The notes beneath the pieces were generated by a model that was given only the letters and a program-made list of their open reading frames with translations, did no database searches and was not told the DNA's origin. From Taxillus chinensis (Eukaryota > Streptophyta > Magnoliopsida > Santalales > Loranthaceae), in contig CM042084.1 of assembly GCA_023512835.1 (NCBI GenBank), positions 10,536,842 to 10,600,841 on the forward strand: 64,000 nt of DNA, read 5' to 3'. The position numbers and the translations under genes are program-made. Shown piece after piece: positions 22,429 to 33,291 of the stretch (position 1 is the stretch's first letter; every line of letters starts with the position of its first letter).

Positions 22429-24709
22429 TGTCACGCCCCAATTTCCGGAAATGGGTAATGATCGCCCATGCTCGCACCCAAAGGGTCAAGGGGTTGGTGT
22501 AAGCACTTAAAAAAAATGACTTGACATGGGTGCTGTCCCAAACTTGTACAACCAGGCTACATGCCACGGGGCATGCTCCTACTCCCAAACCATGCATACA
22601 ACCACAAATTAAATAATAATCATATCTCAATTTATTACATTTCAAAGAGGCCTAAAGTCCATTACAACTCAGTTGGGGAAAAACTCTCATCAAACCATAA
22701 TATATTCTGTTTACAAACAATCCAAACCATAAAAGCACAATTCCACAAAAACAATGAAATTAATAAAATCTTCAGCCTCAATAGCCTACCACCACAGCTC
22801 TTTTACCTACTGCTGCTAGACCCTGCAAAAGAACAGTTTATAGGAGGGGTGAGCAAACCATAGCTTAGTAGGGTTCCAGTCTCCCTTGACCTGTCCCACT
22901 CTACAATATGCATGACAAGTGTATGCTTGTGCTCGTGTAGTGCCTAAAGCTAAATAGCACACATCACCCAGTAACACACCATTTACCTGTGCCCATACTG
23001 GAGGGCAGAGGACACCCCGCCACCACGGCGACATGACATACCACATCCAGGCGAATGTTGCATGGTCACCAATGCAACATTTTCCACCCGAGTCAGATAT
23101 GGCCATCACCTCCTCGGATGCCATACCTACCCTCAGGAATGGGTACAGACTTAGCCCACCGTCGTGAGTGCTATATCGAGACTTAGGACCACAGTCCAGG
23201 CCCATAAGTCATCTCAACCCACAAGTATTTGGGTACTCATTCTCAAATACAAGTTCACAGCATCTCAGCAAATACATTTCAAGTACATCTCAGCAAACAC
23301 ATCTCAAACGCAAGTGTAACTCAGTAATGCAACTCAGGCATACATCTCAACTCAGTACAAAGTAACTCAGAGAGCACAACTCAAATATATCAATGCAACT
23401 CAGCAACCATAACTCAGATATATCAATGTAAATCAACAGTGCATTCAGCTCATACTGTGTAACAGCATTCACTAACATTCACAGTTTACAGTTCTAACAA
23501 CATAGGTGTTTTTGAGCTGTTTTGGTAAATTTTAAGACAAATTCAACTCATGCTTATTACCCAAATCACTCTATTTTTCACACAAGGGAATTCTGGCTAA
23601 ATAGGGCAGCCAAAAGAAGCAAAATGAAGGGTGCACGTCATATGGGCCATATGACATGCAGGGGTATTTTTGTCTCCCTACATTCTACACACCTCAAGGA
23701 TGTCCGGGGTAAATTTTCAGGGTAATTGAACCTGCACGCCAATTGGGGATATGGCGTGCAAATTGGCGTGCAGCCATGTTTTTGCACAGTTTTCTTTGTT
23801 TTGTTATTCTAAAGACTTCTCTTTAAAGGACCCACCTCCAATTCTAGTTAGTTTGTAAATTATTAGGCTTTAAACCTAGGATACAAGGCCTATTTTCAAT
23901 TCTAGCCTTTACACTCATGTTTAACCACCCATCCAGACATACCCAGGCCATCCAAATCAATTTTCCCTCAGATATCTATTGAAAATCTCACAATAAACCA
24001 ACACGCGCTTATATATATAAGTATATACTCATCATCACTCCCATGACAGGTAAAATCCATAATTTTGTGAGAGAGTTTCAAGGGTTGATCAAGAAATCCC
24101 TACCTCAAGAATTTAGGAATACAACCGATCATTGTATCCTAGCTACCTCGACGCCTCCGGTCTCCCGTCGTCAGCAGGAACCTCAGATCGTCGGCCTTGG
24201 ATCGTCTCCCTCCCTCTCTGGTCGTCTCTCCCTCTCTCTGGCCGTGTCTCTCTCTCTCTCTCTCTCCCTCTCTCTCCCTGACGGCTGCTAGGGTTTGCAA
24301 ATGAGAAATCCCCTAATTTTTAACCCCTTTTTCTTTATATATTTTCCCACATAATCAAAACGACGTAGTTTTGATTAAGTGAATCCCTACATCAAAACGA
24401 CGTAGTTTTGATTAAGTGAATCCCTACATCTAAAAGCCCAAAGGCCAAGGTTTTCTAACCCATCTCTTAAGCTTAACAGCCGAATTCATTAAGCCCAACA
24501 AATATTTAAAATAAATCCCTCAAATAAATATTATTTACGATATGTGAAATTCCCAAAATACCCCTCAGGGCCTCAAACTCCAACTTGAGCCCAAGTATAG
24601 TCAAAATTCTTGATTCGATTAGCACATCACTGTTCTGATGTTCATTCTCTAAGACAAGGTCTCTTACTTAAGGCTAACTCCAAGAATCCCTCAAACACGG
24701 GTCCTTACA
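22429..24709 (-). repeat. 5' LTR of the Tekay-like element
   Basis: Same start (TGTCACGCCCC) and end (GGTCCTTACA) as the partner at 4294-6637. The 12-bp inverted repeat recurs at 23733-23744 and 23761-23772. The CT microsatellite is shorter (about 24245-24278). Confidence 0.95.
24354..24427. repeat. Perfect 37-bp tandem duplication with ACGT-core palindrome
   Basis: Two identical 37-bp units (24354-24390 and 24391-24427), each holding the palindromic segment ATCAAAACGACGTAGTTTTG. The partner LTR has two diverged versions at about 6277-6345. ACGT-core sites are known bZIP-binding cores; promoter use is inference. Confidence 0.85.
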
Positions 24710-24714
24710 ATTAT

Positions 24715-26312
24715 GGTGTGATCGGGTGACTTTGTGTTCAAGGTATGATTTGATGATAAAAATATTTGGATGAGTATGTACTCGTCAAATGGAGCATTTT
24801 AACAGCAATTAGACTCGATTTGGAGTCAGGACCCTATGATGATAATTATGATATTTTTAATGAATTAAAAGAATAAAATATAAATAGAGATAAATAGGTA
24901 GAGAACCCATATTATTGTTATGTGTGTGTGAAAGGAGAGAAAAAAAGAGAGGTTTGAAAAGGAAACTAAGGTTTTATTCTCCTCGATCATGTGTTTTTAA
25001 TTCTTGTTATTAGGGTAGCTTGAACATAGAATTTAACCTCAAATTTGTGGAATTTGGTTATTGAACCCTAAGTGTGAAAAGTCGTATTCTTGCGTTTTAA
25101 TGTTTCTATAGTTGAAAAATTGAAGTGAAGACATGATATGTAGTGTTTAGGTATGAGTTTTGTGATTTAGGCCTTGAATAGTCATATTTTTAGGTGAAAT
25201 GGCTGAAAATGACAAATTCCAGTCGAGGGGGTTGATTGGATGGGATGAATTAGAGTGAGTAATCGACTAAACATTGATTGAGTGAATAGTAAATAGTAGT
25301 CAACTAAATAGTGGTCTGGTGAAATATTGGTATTTTAGTCAACCAGAGCGGTTTTCAATGTGTTTGGTCGACTAAAGTAGTCGAGTGAAGTGTGTTTGAC
25401 TGAATTTGGGTGGTTTCAATCGACCAAGGCCAGTTTTGAGCCATTTTTTTATGTTTTTTCTTTGGGGTTTGGTCCCCGGGCTTTACGGACAGTTCAATGG
25501 GGGAATTTAGGGCTGTGAGCCTATAAGTTAAGGGGACATGAGAATTTTAACTTGTTTTATTGTTTTGCATGTATGTCTTGTTTTTATTTTACGTGTTTGG
25601 AATATGCATGATATGTCATAATTGTTGTATTTTATCTGTTTAACTATGTGTGGTAACTACATGAGATGCCATATTTGCATGAGTTATGGTACTTAGTGAT
25701 GACTTGTGCTTGCGAGGTTACCTTGATAAGCCCGGGAGGCTACTGTTGTAGTATCTGTGAAGCAAGATTTGTTTAGAGCCTACGAGGCTACTGTGCTTGA
25801 AGGGCATCGTTTGGATTACTTGAGAGGCTTGCTTTATATTTTGTTGCATGAGTATATGATTGAGCTAGTGATTTACATGTAGCATTAAACAAGTACATGC
25901 TTACACTAATATATGAGTTGGGATGTTTTGGAGAGATATGATCCCTATTGAACTGTGATTGCTCACCTCTCTTGTTGTGTTTATCTTTGTTTGTTACAAG
26001 TGCTTACAGGAGCTAGGAGGTTCACCCAATGTGAAAATTTGATTGTAATTTACGTTTTTGTTTGTCTTTGGCTTTTCTTGTTGTGAACATGTTATAACCC
26101 CTAAAAGGGAAGGAGTTATGTATTGAAATAAGATTTCTGTTGTTATGTATGAGCATATATGATTATTATAATAAGTAGGTTGAGATAACACTCATGCTAA
26201 GGTTTCTTTTCAGATATTATCACAAAACCCTTATCCCTATGAGTGCGGGTGTGGAGGTTATTAACTTGTTTCCACCGGTTGGAAATCTGGGTCATAATAT
26301 TACCAAAATGAC
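24715..26312 (+). mobile_element. Decayed LTR of a Tekay-like family
   Basis: Scattered similarity to the reverse complement of the solo LTRs runs in the same order: AATTTAACCTCAAATTTGTGG near 25030, GATTGCTCACCTCTCTTG near 25960, TGCGGGTGTGGAGG near 26245, and a possible end ATGACA at 26312. It is too diverged to find a target duplication. No genes lie inside. Confidence 0.5.
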
Positions 26313-29300
26313 AAGTATTTGAAGATGAGATTTTTGACAGACAAATTAGAATTGTGTCAATTGTGTCCCTCTCCCAGGTGGAATCATGATGAATGATATC
26401 CTATTGCCCATTTTCTTAACATTCTCTTTGTCCATCTTATGGAACTTTTATATGAATGTTTTTATGTTAATTTACTTCAATTTAATGTTGTTCTCTCGGA
26501 TCTTATAGTGAAATGAAACTCCATTTCTACATGAATCCCTGGTGGAGTGACTTTCTAAAACTACTTGCATGATTGTGGGATGATTAAAGCTTGTAGTGTT
26601 AGTCATTTTTTCTGTGATCATATCTTCTAAAAAGTAAACGAGGATACTTCAAGAGAGGAACAAATAGGAGAATATAGGAAAACAATTCAAGAGCAAATTA
26701 AAGAGTAGAAATTTGCTAAAAATATTATTACAGCGGCAGTGGGAGAGACGAAGATGGTGCGGGTAGGGAATGGGAGATGCGATGGACAAGGTGGTGGTTC
26801 AGACCGTACAGTGTTGGGAATTAATTATTCTGGATCATTAGATCAAATTAAATTAAATTTAATGGTAAATATTAATTTTTCTCATTTTAAGTTAGTTACT
26901 CATAATTTTAAATTATCATATATATATATATAATTTCACTGAATGTAGTGTGCTATGGATTCATAATGTTCCATTGCACAATACGGTTCATGTAACACTT
27001 TTGACAGGCCAATCTTACCGATTGGGGCACACAACTGATTTTGTCTTGTCTTAGGCTCATATTCTCGACTGACGGCGTACTCCTCACACACAACTGAATT
27101 GGAGAATCTAAATTATGAAGGAGCTCCATACAAAACTCTTACACCAAATTATTTGTAGCGTTTCATTACACACAAGTTACACATTCCATAATGTCACACA
27201 CATGCATCATATCCTACAACCCAGCCTGTGAATAATGTCACATGCATAGTGATTTAGACTTTTTTGTTTTCATATGATTTATAATTATTTGGAACCTATA
27301 TAAATAAAAATAATTAAATAAACATGTTTCATATTTAAAATTTAAAATTACATGAAAATTGAAAACAAAATCAAAACTTTAGGCCCGGTTTGTATGGAGT
27401 TTTGAAAACAGTTTTATGTTTTAAATTTTAAAAGTATGAGTTTCATAGTAATTTAATATAATTAAATTTAAAATTATGTTTTAAAAATATATGATTCCAC
27501 AATTATTTTAAAAAGCTGTTTCAATTTTTTTATGTTTTAAAATTTAAATTTGATTTGACAGGATATGCAAAAAAATACTTTTTATCTAATTTAATATCTG
27601 ATCTCTCATTTTTTATTTTTAAATTTTTTATGGATTCTAATTCAAAAATATCTAATATTTAAAATATATTATTTCTTTTATCATATACAAATTATTTTTA
27701 AAATTTAAAATTAAATATGAATTCAATAAAAATTCAAAATCGTAAAAATAAAATATCTAAAACAAAACACATATTAACACCGTTAAAACTTTGAATGAAT
27801 GTACATCATGGTCCCCTATCCATAATGATAAAGATTGGAGTGAGTTTCAATGGAGAAAAATACTATACCGGAGTGGTCCCTCTACCTTACCATCAATCAG
27901 AAGTTCCTCCTTCCACAATATCATGGATGAATTGATACAGCACTCCTCTGTCCAATGAAAAATAATGAAAGGAGACTATTTATAAATAAAATTTTCAATT
28001 AAAAATAGGTGCCAGATGAAAACTGTATTCAAATACAAAGATTTGAAAACAATCAAAATCGATTCTAGAATTCCAAACATGTTCCTGCAAATCCGGGCAA
28101 GGAATCTCGTACCTAATCTGAGTGTCGTGGCCTGCAACTTTTGTAGTCAATTTTTTTATGGAATCCGTACAAGCAAAGGACAAGTGGTAACGGGTCAAAC
28201 CATTGCACATAGGCATGCATGCCTGATTTAATGTACAGCAATCGACCAATCGTGGACATTAATGAACCATCGCACTACGATAAATTTAATTTTCAAAATT
28301 AGGGAATAGTTAACGCAACATTTTTGGGTCAAATGAAATCGAATACGAAACTTAAATTTCATGAACTGTTGATAAATATTATTTTGTTGTTAATGAATAG
28401 TTTATGAATTGTTTTTAAATATGTATTTATAAATTTATTCATGAATATTTATGAATATAATTATAAAATCATAAAAACTTATAAAAAAAACTTACACCAT
28501 AAACTTATCTGGAAAAATATTATTAATTAACTATTAAATTTTATTTGATATGTTAAATAATTACTATATATAGTTTATAAAAATATTATAATAATAGTAA
28601 TAATAAACAAATAAGTTAAAACATATTTTTTTATTTAATAATAATATAAAAATATATATTTATTAAATTATATTCTATAAAAATATATTTATATTTAATA
28701 AAACAACTTTTATACATACAAATTGATTTATTAATTTATCGTTCACAAATAATTTTTACGAACGCGAATGATATTCACGAACTGTTTGTGAACATTCGCA
28801 AACATATTTGCAAATATAACAATGGTGTTAGCAAACTTTCTTAACGAAAGAACATTAACAATCTTTTACTGAACCGAACGCGAGTTTATTCATGAACGTT
28901 TGATTCATTTACAGTCCTAAGTAAAATTATATTATAAAATAAAATAAAACAAAAATAACATAATAATTAATTAATACGAAAACAATAGTTCATGGATAAT
29001 AAAATACGAGTAATATAATTCGATCATCTATTTTCTAAACTTTTAGGGTAAAAATATCACTATAAATAAAGTTAAAAATATATTACAATAAGCTATAGGC
29101 AAAACGAGCAAGATAGGAAACCCTCAAAAACTGAGAAAACTCACATGCCAAAAACACTACTTGTGCAAGAACACCCCCAATTAACATGCGAGACTACTAG
29201 TTGTAACTATGTTAATGTCTTAATGATCTACACCGTGGTTGATGCATACGTCCAAAAAAAAATCTTAAAAACAGTATAACCGAAAGTAAATGATGAAATA

Positions 29301-29512
29301 TTTTGAAAGAATAGTCAGCAAATAGTACAGCAAATTAAGAAAAGACCAAAAGAAAAAAGAGAAAAGACCAAAAGAAAAAAGAGATGATTACGTTTTTAAA
29401 CCAAAATTACGTTTTTTAAAAAGCAGCATACCAAAACATCATTTTTTATCAACGTAGCCTAAAGTAGATGATTCTGGTTCCATGATAAAATATTTTTTTA
29501 TTACTCCTCAGA
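26313..29512. other. AT-rich intergenic DNA, no gene recognised
   Basis: Very AT-rich, with a short TA run near 26920 and a 22-bp direct duplication (GAAAAGACCAAAAG...) at about 29339-29382. The segment about 28310-28918, with repeated TTCATGAAC/GTTCACGAA words and a right end TTCATTTACAGTCCTAA, looks like a decayed hAT-type MITE. That is a guess from the end sequence. The short ORFs show no protein features. Confidence 0.5.
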
Positions 29513-29517
29513 TAATT

Positions 29518-31262
29518 TGTTGAGGACCTTGATTAGGATCCAACAACAATCTAGAGATGGATAACAGAATTTACCCAAACCCTAGCCCAAGCGATTCAAG
29601 TATTAAACTGAAAAAGCCGAAATAAGAATAAACCTCTAATTTGAGAGTTTATTATTGGTAAAAACACTCTTGAATGATTTATTACATCTGAATGCAAGAC
29701 CTATTTATAGGCAAGCTAGTAACTAGGAATTGGAAACCTAATACAATTAGGAAACTAAAGTAAAATACCAAAATACCCTAATTAAATAAAGGAAAGTAAA
29801 TAAAAAGGAAAGACTTCTACTACGATAAGGAAAGTAAATATAAGAAGAATCCCAGCGATAGAAGATGTCTTGCGCAACACGATACGTACACGTGGCGCAT
29901 GTCACGGCAGTTCTCATCATTCCCCCTCCCTTCAAAGACACCCTTGTCCTCAAGGGGATGTTTTGGATCATGTTCCCCTAACTTGAAAAAGTTACTCCAA
30001 GAAGCCTCTCGCCAATCTCCATCACCTACCACCGCAAAGCACCGGCTTTACATTCGCATTCCTCCTTAGGCGGTAGAGCTACCCAAGTTCTCTTTCTTCC
30101 ATCCAACTTGAAATCCATTGTCATGGCTCGATAATCGGTAACGACCTTGCCGATACTTTTCAACCAAGCAGAGCCCAGAACCACATCAACTCCCACCATT
30201 GGTACCACATGCAGGAGTGATCTTGACTCCTTGGGCATTGAGCTTCGCATCCCATACTACCTCCGACATTGTAATTTTTCTCCCCTGGCCACTCGCACAA
30301 CAAAAGGTTGTAGGGTAAAACCTGTAGTCCAACCTTATTTATGATATCGGCGTTGATGAAATTGTTGAGAGAGTCTTTGACGATGACGGCCTTGTTGACT
30401 TTGACTTGGGCATCATCCATCACGGTCGGTTGAGCAAAAGAAGTCGGAGGGATTAAGAACTTGAAGTTGGAGTTGGGTGCCAATCCCTTTTAGATGAGTC
30501 ACCAGGATGGGAACTCAACCTCATGTTTTGATCCTTGTGAGCTCGAAAATATAGTTCATCTTCAACGCTTGAAATATCTTTCACCTCCCGTGAAGTTTGT
30601 TGTGACCTACGATCATCTCCTTGAGTTCGCCTGCATCTTATAGGATCTTTTCCTTTGTATGCGAATAATCGATCAATTTTCTGATTAATTCTGTCTTGGA
30701 ATCGAACCATCTTTGCTAAAGTTGTCGAAAGCTCTGTCATGGAATTCTCCAGGGCTTAAACGTTGCACGTTCGTCCTTGCCGCCTCCTCCGTCATTGCCG
30801 ATGAAGAAGCGAGATAAAATTGAGAAATCTTAATGAGGATCTCTCAATGAAAGCACCAAATTGTTGAGGACCTTGATTAGGATCCAACAACAATCTGAGA
30901 TGGATAAAGAATTTACCCAAACCCTAGCCCAAGCGATTCAAGTATTAAACCTGAAAAAGCCGAAATAAGAATAAACCTCTAATTTGAGAGTTTATTATTG
31001 GTAAAAACACTCTTGAATGATTTATTACATCTGAATGCAAGACCTATTTATAGGCAAGCTAGTAACTAGGAATTGGAAACCTAATACAATTAGGAAACTA
31101 AAGTAAAATACCAAAATACCCTAATTAAATAAAGGAAAGTAAATAAAAAGGAAAGACTTCTACTACGATAAGGAAAGTAAATATAAGAAGAATCCCAGCG
31201 ATAGAAGATGTCTTGCGCAACACGATACGTACACGTGGCGCATGTCACGGCAGTTCTCATCA
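29518..31262 (-). mobile_element. Young non-autonomous Gypsy element (gag and protease remnants only)
   Basis: LTRs at 29518-29919 (402 bp) and 30862-31262 (401 bp) begin TGTTGAGGACC and end CTCATCA on the plus strand. The only differences I see are three 1-nt indels. The target duplication TAATT is exact (29513-29517 and 31263-31267). A polypurine tract (GAAGGGAGGGGGAA, minus) abuts the 29.5-kb LTR and a primer-like site (TGGTGCTTTCATTGAGAG) abuts the other, so the element reads on the minus strand. With only 942 bp internal it lacks reverse transcriptase and integrase and must have been moved in trans. Confidence 0.93.
30026..30800 (-). pseudogene. Gag N-terminus joined to protease C-terminus
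   Basis: A short gag start (ELSTTLAKMVRFQDRINQKI) with a charged region is followed, after a missing middle, by protease-like sequence: VKDSLNNFINADIINKVGL, then VPMVGVDVVLGSAWLKSIG and VVTDYRAMTMDF, the usual end of a Gypsy protease. Frames change at least twice. Capsid, zinc knuckle, reverse transcriptase, RNase H and integrase are absent. Confidence 0.75.
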
Positions 31263-31282
31263 TAATTCTCCACAACCCCCCA

Positions 31283-31415
31283 ATATATATTAATATATAT
31301 ATATATATATATTAATAATTGGATCTTACTACCATACATTTAATCCTAAAACTTCAAAAAATTGCAGTCCCTCTCTAAACAATACATTAATTACACAATA
31401 TACAAGCTTTATCAT

Positions 31416-31446
<31 letters not shown>
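31283..31446. repeat. TA microsatellites next to the lipoxygenase remnant
   Basis: Two (TA)n tracts, about 31286-31312 and 31417-31446, lie directly downstream of lipoxygenase copy A. Confidence 0.8.
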
Positions 31447-31447
<1 letters not shown>

Positions 31448-32618
31448 TAATTGACCATGCCGGCGTGGCCCCAGCATTTGCTCCTCCCTCGGCATATCAC
31501 TCCGGGCTCCGAGCTGGGTGCCAACAGCTCATACGGCATCACCCCGGCACCGCAACGGTTCCTCAGCCCCGGGTCAGCATTCCTCTTCTCAATCTCCTTA
31601 TCTATCCGCCGTTTCTCCCCCGAGAAGCCGTAAAACGCTTCCACTGCCTCGCCGTCGCCGGACCATATCTACGACTGTTTCCGCTCCCCAATATACTCCT
31701 CGTCTGGTGAGCGCATAGTACACCGTGTCCACCACTGCCATGAACTTGGTTGCCTGCAGCAAGCTCGGCAGGGAAGACAAAAAGTAACCCTGAGGGTCGC
31801 CCAAAAAACTTGGCGTAGTCGACGACGTCGGTTTCCTCGGGGATTAGGCGGCGCATCAGCGGTGGGTGGTTGGGGACGTAGCCTGCGTACGTAAGAGTAC
31901 TGGAAGAAGTTGAGTGCCGCGTGGTGGGCGGAGGCGAGCCAGATTAGGGTGGCGAGGATGGAGACGAGGTCCTGGTTGTTGGAGAGCTTGGGCCACCAGG
32001 TTGCATGGCGGAGGTCGGGGTGGCCCACGTTGAAGGACTCAGCTTTAGCGTACCAGGACTGGAGCTCCTGGTCGTTGGCGCCGAGTCCCGGGTTTGGGTA
32101 ATAGAGGGCGACGTAAACACATATAGTCCTCAACTGCGGCCCATATGAGAAGCCCATCTGCAGCGTACGGGTAGTCCTCCATTACCAGCTTCAGCCCATG
32201 TGGTTGCTTCGGGTCCGGCACTGCCATGCCCCTAAAGAATACAATACAAATGATGATGAACAACCCAATCAATATTCAAAACCATAAAAATAATAATAAT
32301 TGGTCACGATAAAAAAAAGTGAAAACGAAGTAAGCAAATACCCGCGGATGAGAACAGCGGGGAGGCCATCCAGCTCCAAGTCAACTCGCCAATGGTCACG
32401 ATAAGCGGAAGCACTCATCTCCATGGAGTAGTGAGCAGCAGTGAAACAAGACTCGATGATGCCATCAGCGCTGAGTTGGCTCTGGCGGGCCAAGGCGTTG
32501 ATCTGGAGCGTGGTTCTCATGTGCGGGTTCAGGAGCTTATAGATGGGGTGCATCGCACTCAATCTCCGGTGCGCCGCCAGTATGTATGGCTCCAAACAAG
32601 CGTGCGTGCGTCCGCAGC
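31447..32618 (-). pseudogene. Lipoxygenase copy A, 3' exons (13-LOX, chloroplast type), broken
   Basis: Minus strand. An exon at about 32342-32618 ([36 protein letters not shown]) is followed by an exon from about 32232 ([20 protein letters not shown]) and a long last exon. The iron-ligand motif HHAALNF is kept in the last exon (WWPKLSNNQDLVSILATLIW upstream of it). 13-LOX enzymes oxygenate linolenic acid for jasmonate and leaf-volatile synthesis in plastids. Defects: an extra ACGC unit before the CLEPY codons (32590-32612), frameshifts near 32120, 31890, 31800 and 31690, and a C-terminus ending GHAGMVN instead of the family's terminal Ile, which binds iron. Confidence 0.88.
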
Positions 32619-32812
32619 CTACGTACGAGGCCGAGGCAACTAAATCATATTTGTGATTTGTATGATATCTTGAATTAATGTAGAATAGCCTTAGTTCTTG
32701 AAAACTATATATTAATAAATGAATAAATGATATATTATAATCTCATGATTTTTTTTTAAATATTATTTACAATTCAATAGTCTTTTGTCTCAAAATTTAA
32801 AGATTAAGTTAC

Positions 32813-32865
32813 CAGTGATTAACGAGCAGACGTGGGATTTGGCATGCTGCCAGATCCAGTAGCTG
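32813..32865 (-). pseudogene. Lipoxygenase copy A, exon 6 remnant cut by a Copia element
   Basis: The segment aligns with copy B exon 6 from its donor site (40482 onward): both share GTTACCAGTGATTAACGAG and CAGCCAGATCCAGTAG-like words. Copy A lacks about 27 bp in between and is cut at 32865, where the Copia LTR starts. The rest of exon 6 and exons 1-5 of copy A are not found in the window. Confidence 0.75.
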
Positions 32866-33235
32866 TGTTGGAAATTAGTGAAAACTGTTAGCTTATTTTT
32901 ATGTTATTTCAATTGTTTAAGAGTTAATGGATGACTGTTAGTTTATTTAATTGTTTAAGAGTTAGTGGCTAATGTTAGTGGGTGTAGTTAGGGTCTTTTG
33001 TTTAGGGAGTAATCTTATCAGATGTGTGTGTCAGTTGAGATTTTTTTAGGATGTCTTTTTTTATATATTTAAAGTTTGCAGTGTGTTTTAAAATTTTTGT
33101 AGTGAATGCAGTGAATGAAAAACATTGTTTTAAGGGTGCAGTTCCTTTTTTCTTTCTTGCTTGAGGTCTGCCTATTACGTGTCTAGTTTAAGCAAATATT
33201 GTTTAAGCAAACATTGTTTTCTCTATTTTGTTACA
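32866..33235 (+). repeat. 5' LTR of the plus-strand Copia
   Basis: 370 bp, TG...CA, AT-rich, with an internal near-repeat (TTTAATTGTTTAAGAGTTA twice). It ends just before the primer site at 33236-33247. The left boundary falls inside lipoxygenase exon 6 sequence. Confidence 0.8.
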
Positions 33236-33291
33236 TGGTATCAAAGCTTGAGGTCTGCCTATTATGTGTCTAATTTATTACCCAGTAAAAA

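Larger units (their letters stand above)
4294..24709 (-). mobile_element. Tekay/Del-like Gypsy (chromovirus) LTR retrotransposon, interrupted by a nested element
   Basis: Two direct LTRs (4294-6637 and 22429-24709) bound the element, and the 5-bp target duplication ATTAT flanks it exactly at 4289-4293 and 24710-24714. On the minus strand the order is LTR, an initiator-Met-tRNA-type primer site, gag with two zinc knuckles, protease, reverse transcriptase, RNase H, integrase with a C-terminal chromodomain-like segment, polypurine tract, LTR. That order and the chromodomain-like tail fit the Tekay/Del lineage. All coding parts carry stops and frameshifts. The nested Athila-like element (10117-20598) splits the protease codons. 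Confidence 0.93.

Noticed and set aside
31451..31718. Three overlapping plus-strand open frames
   Set aside because: They are antisense shadows of the GC-rich last lipoxygenase exon.
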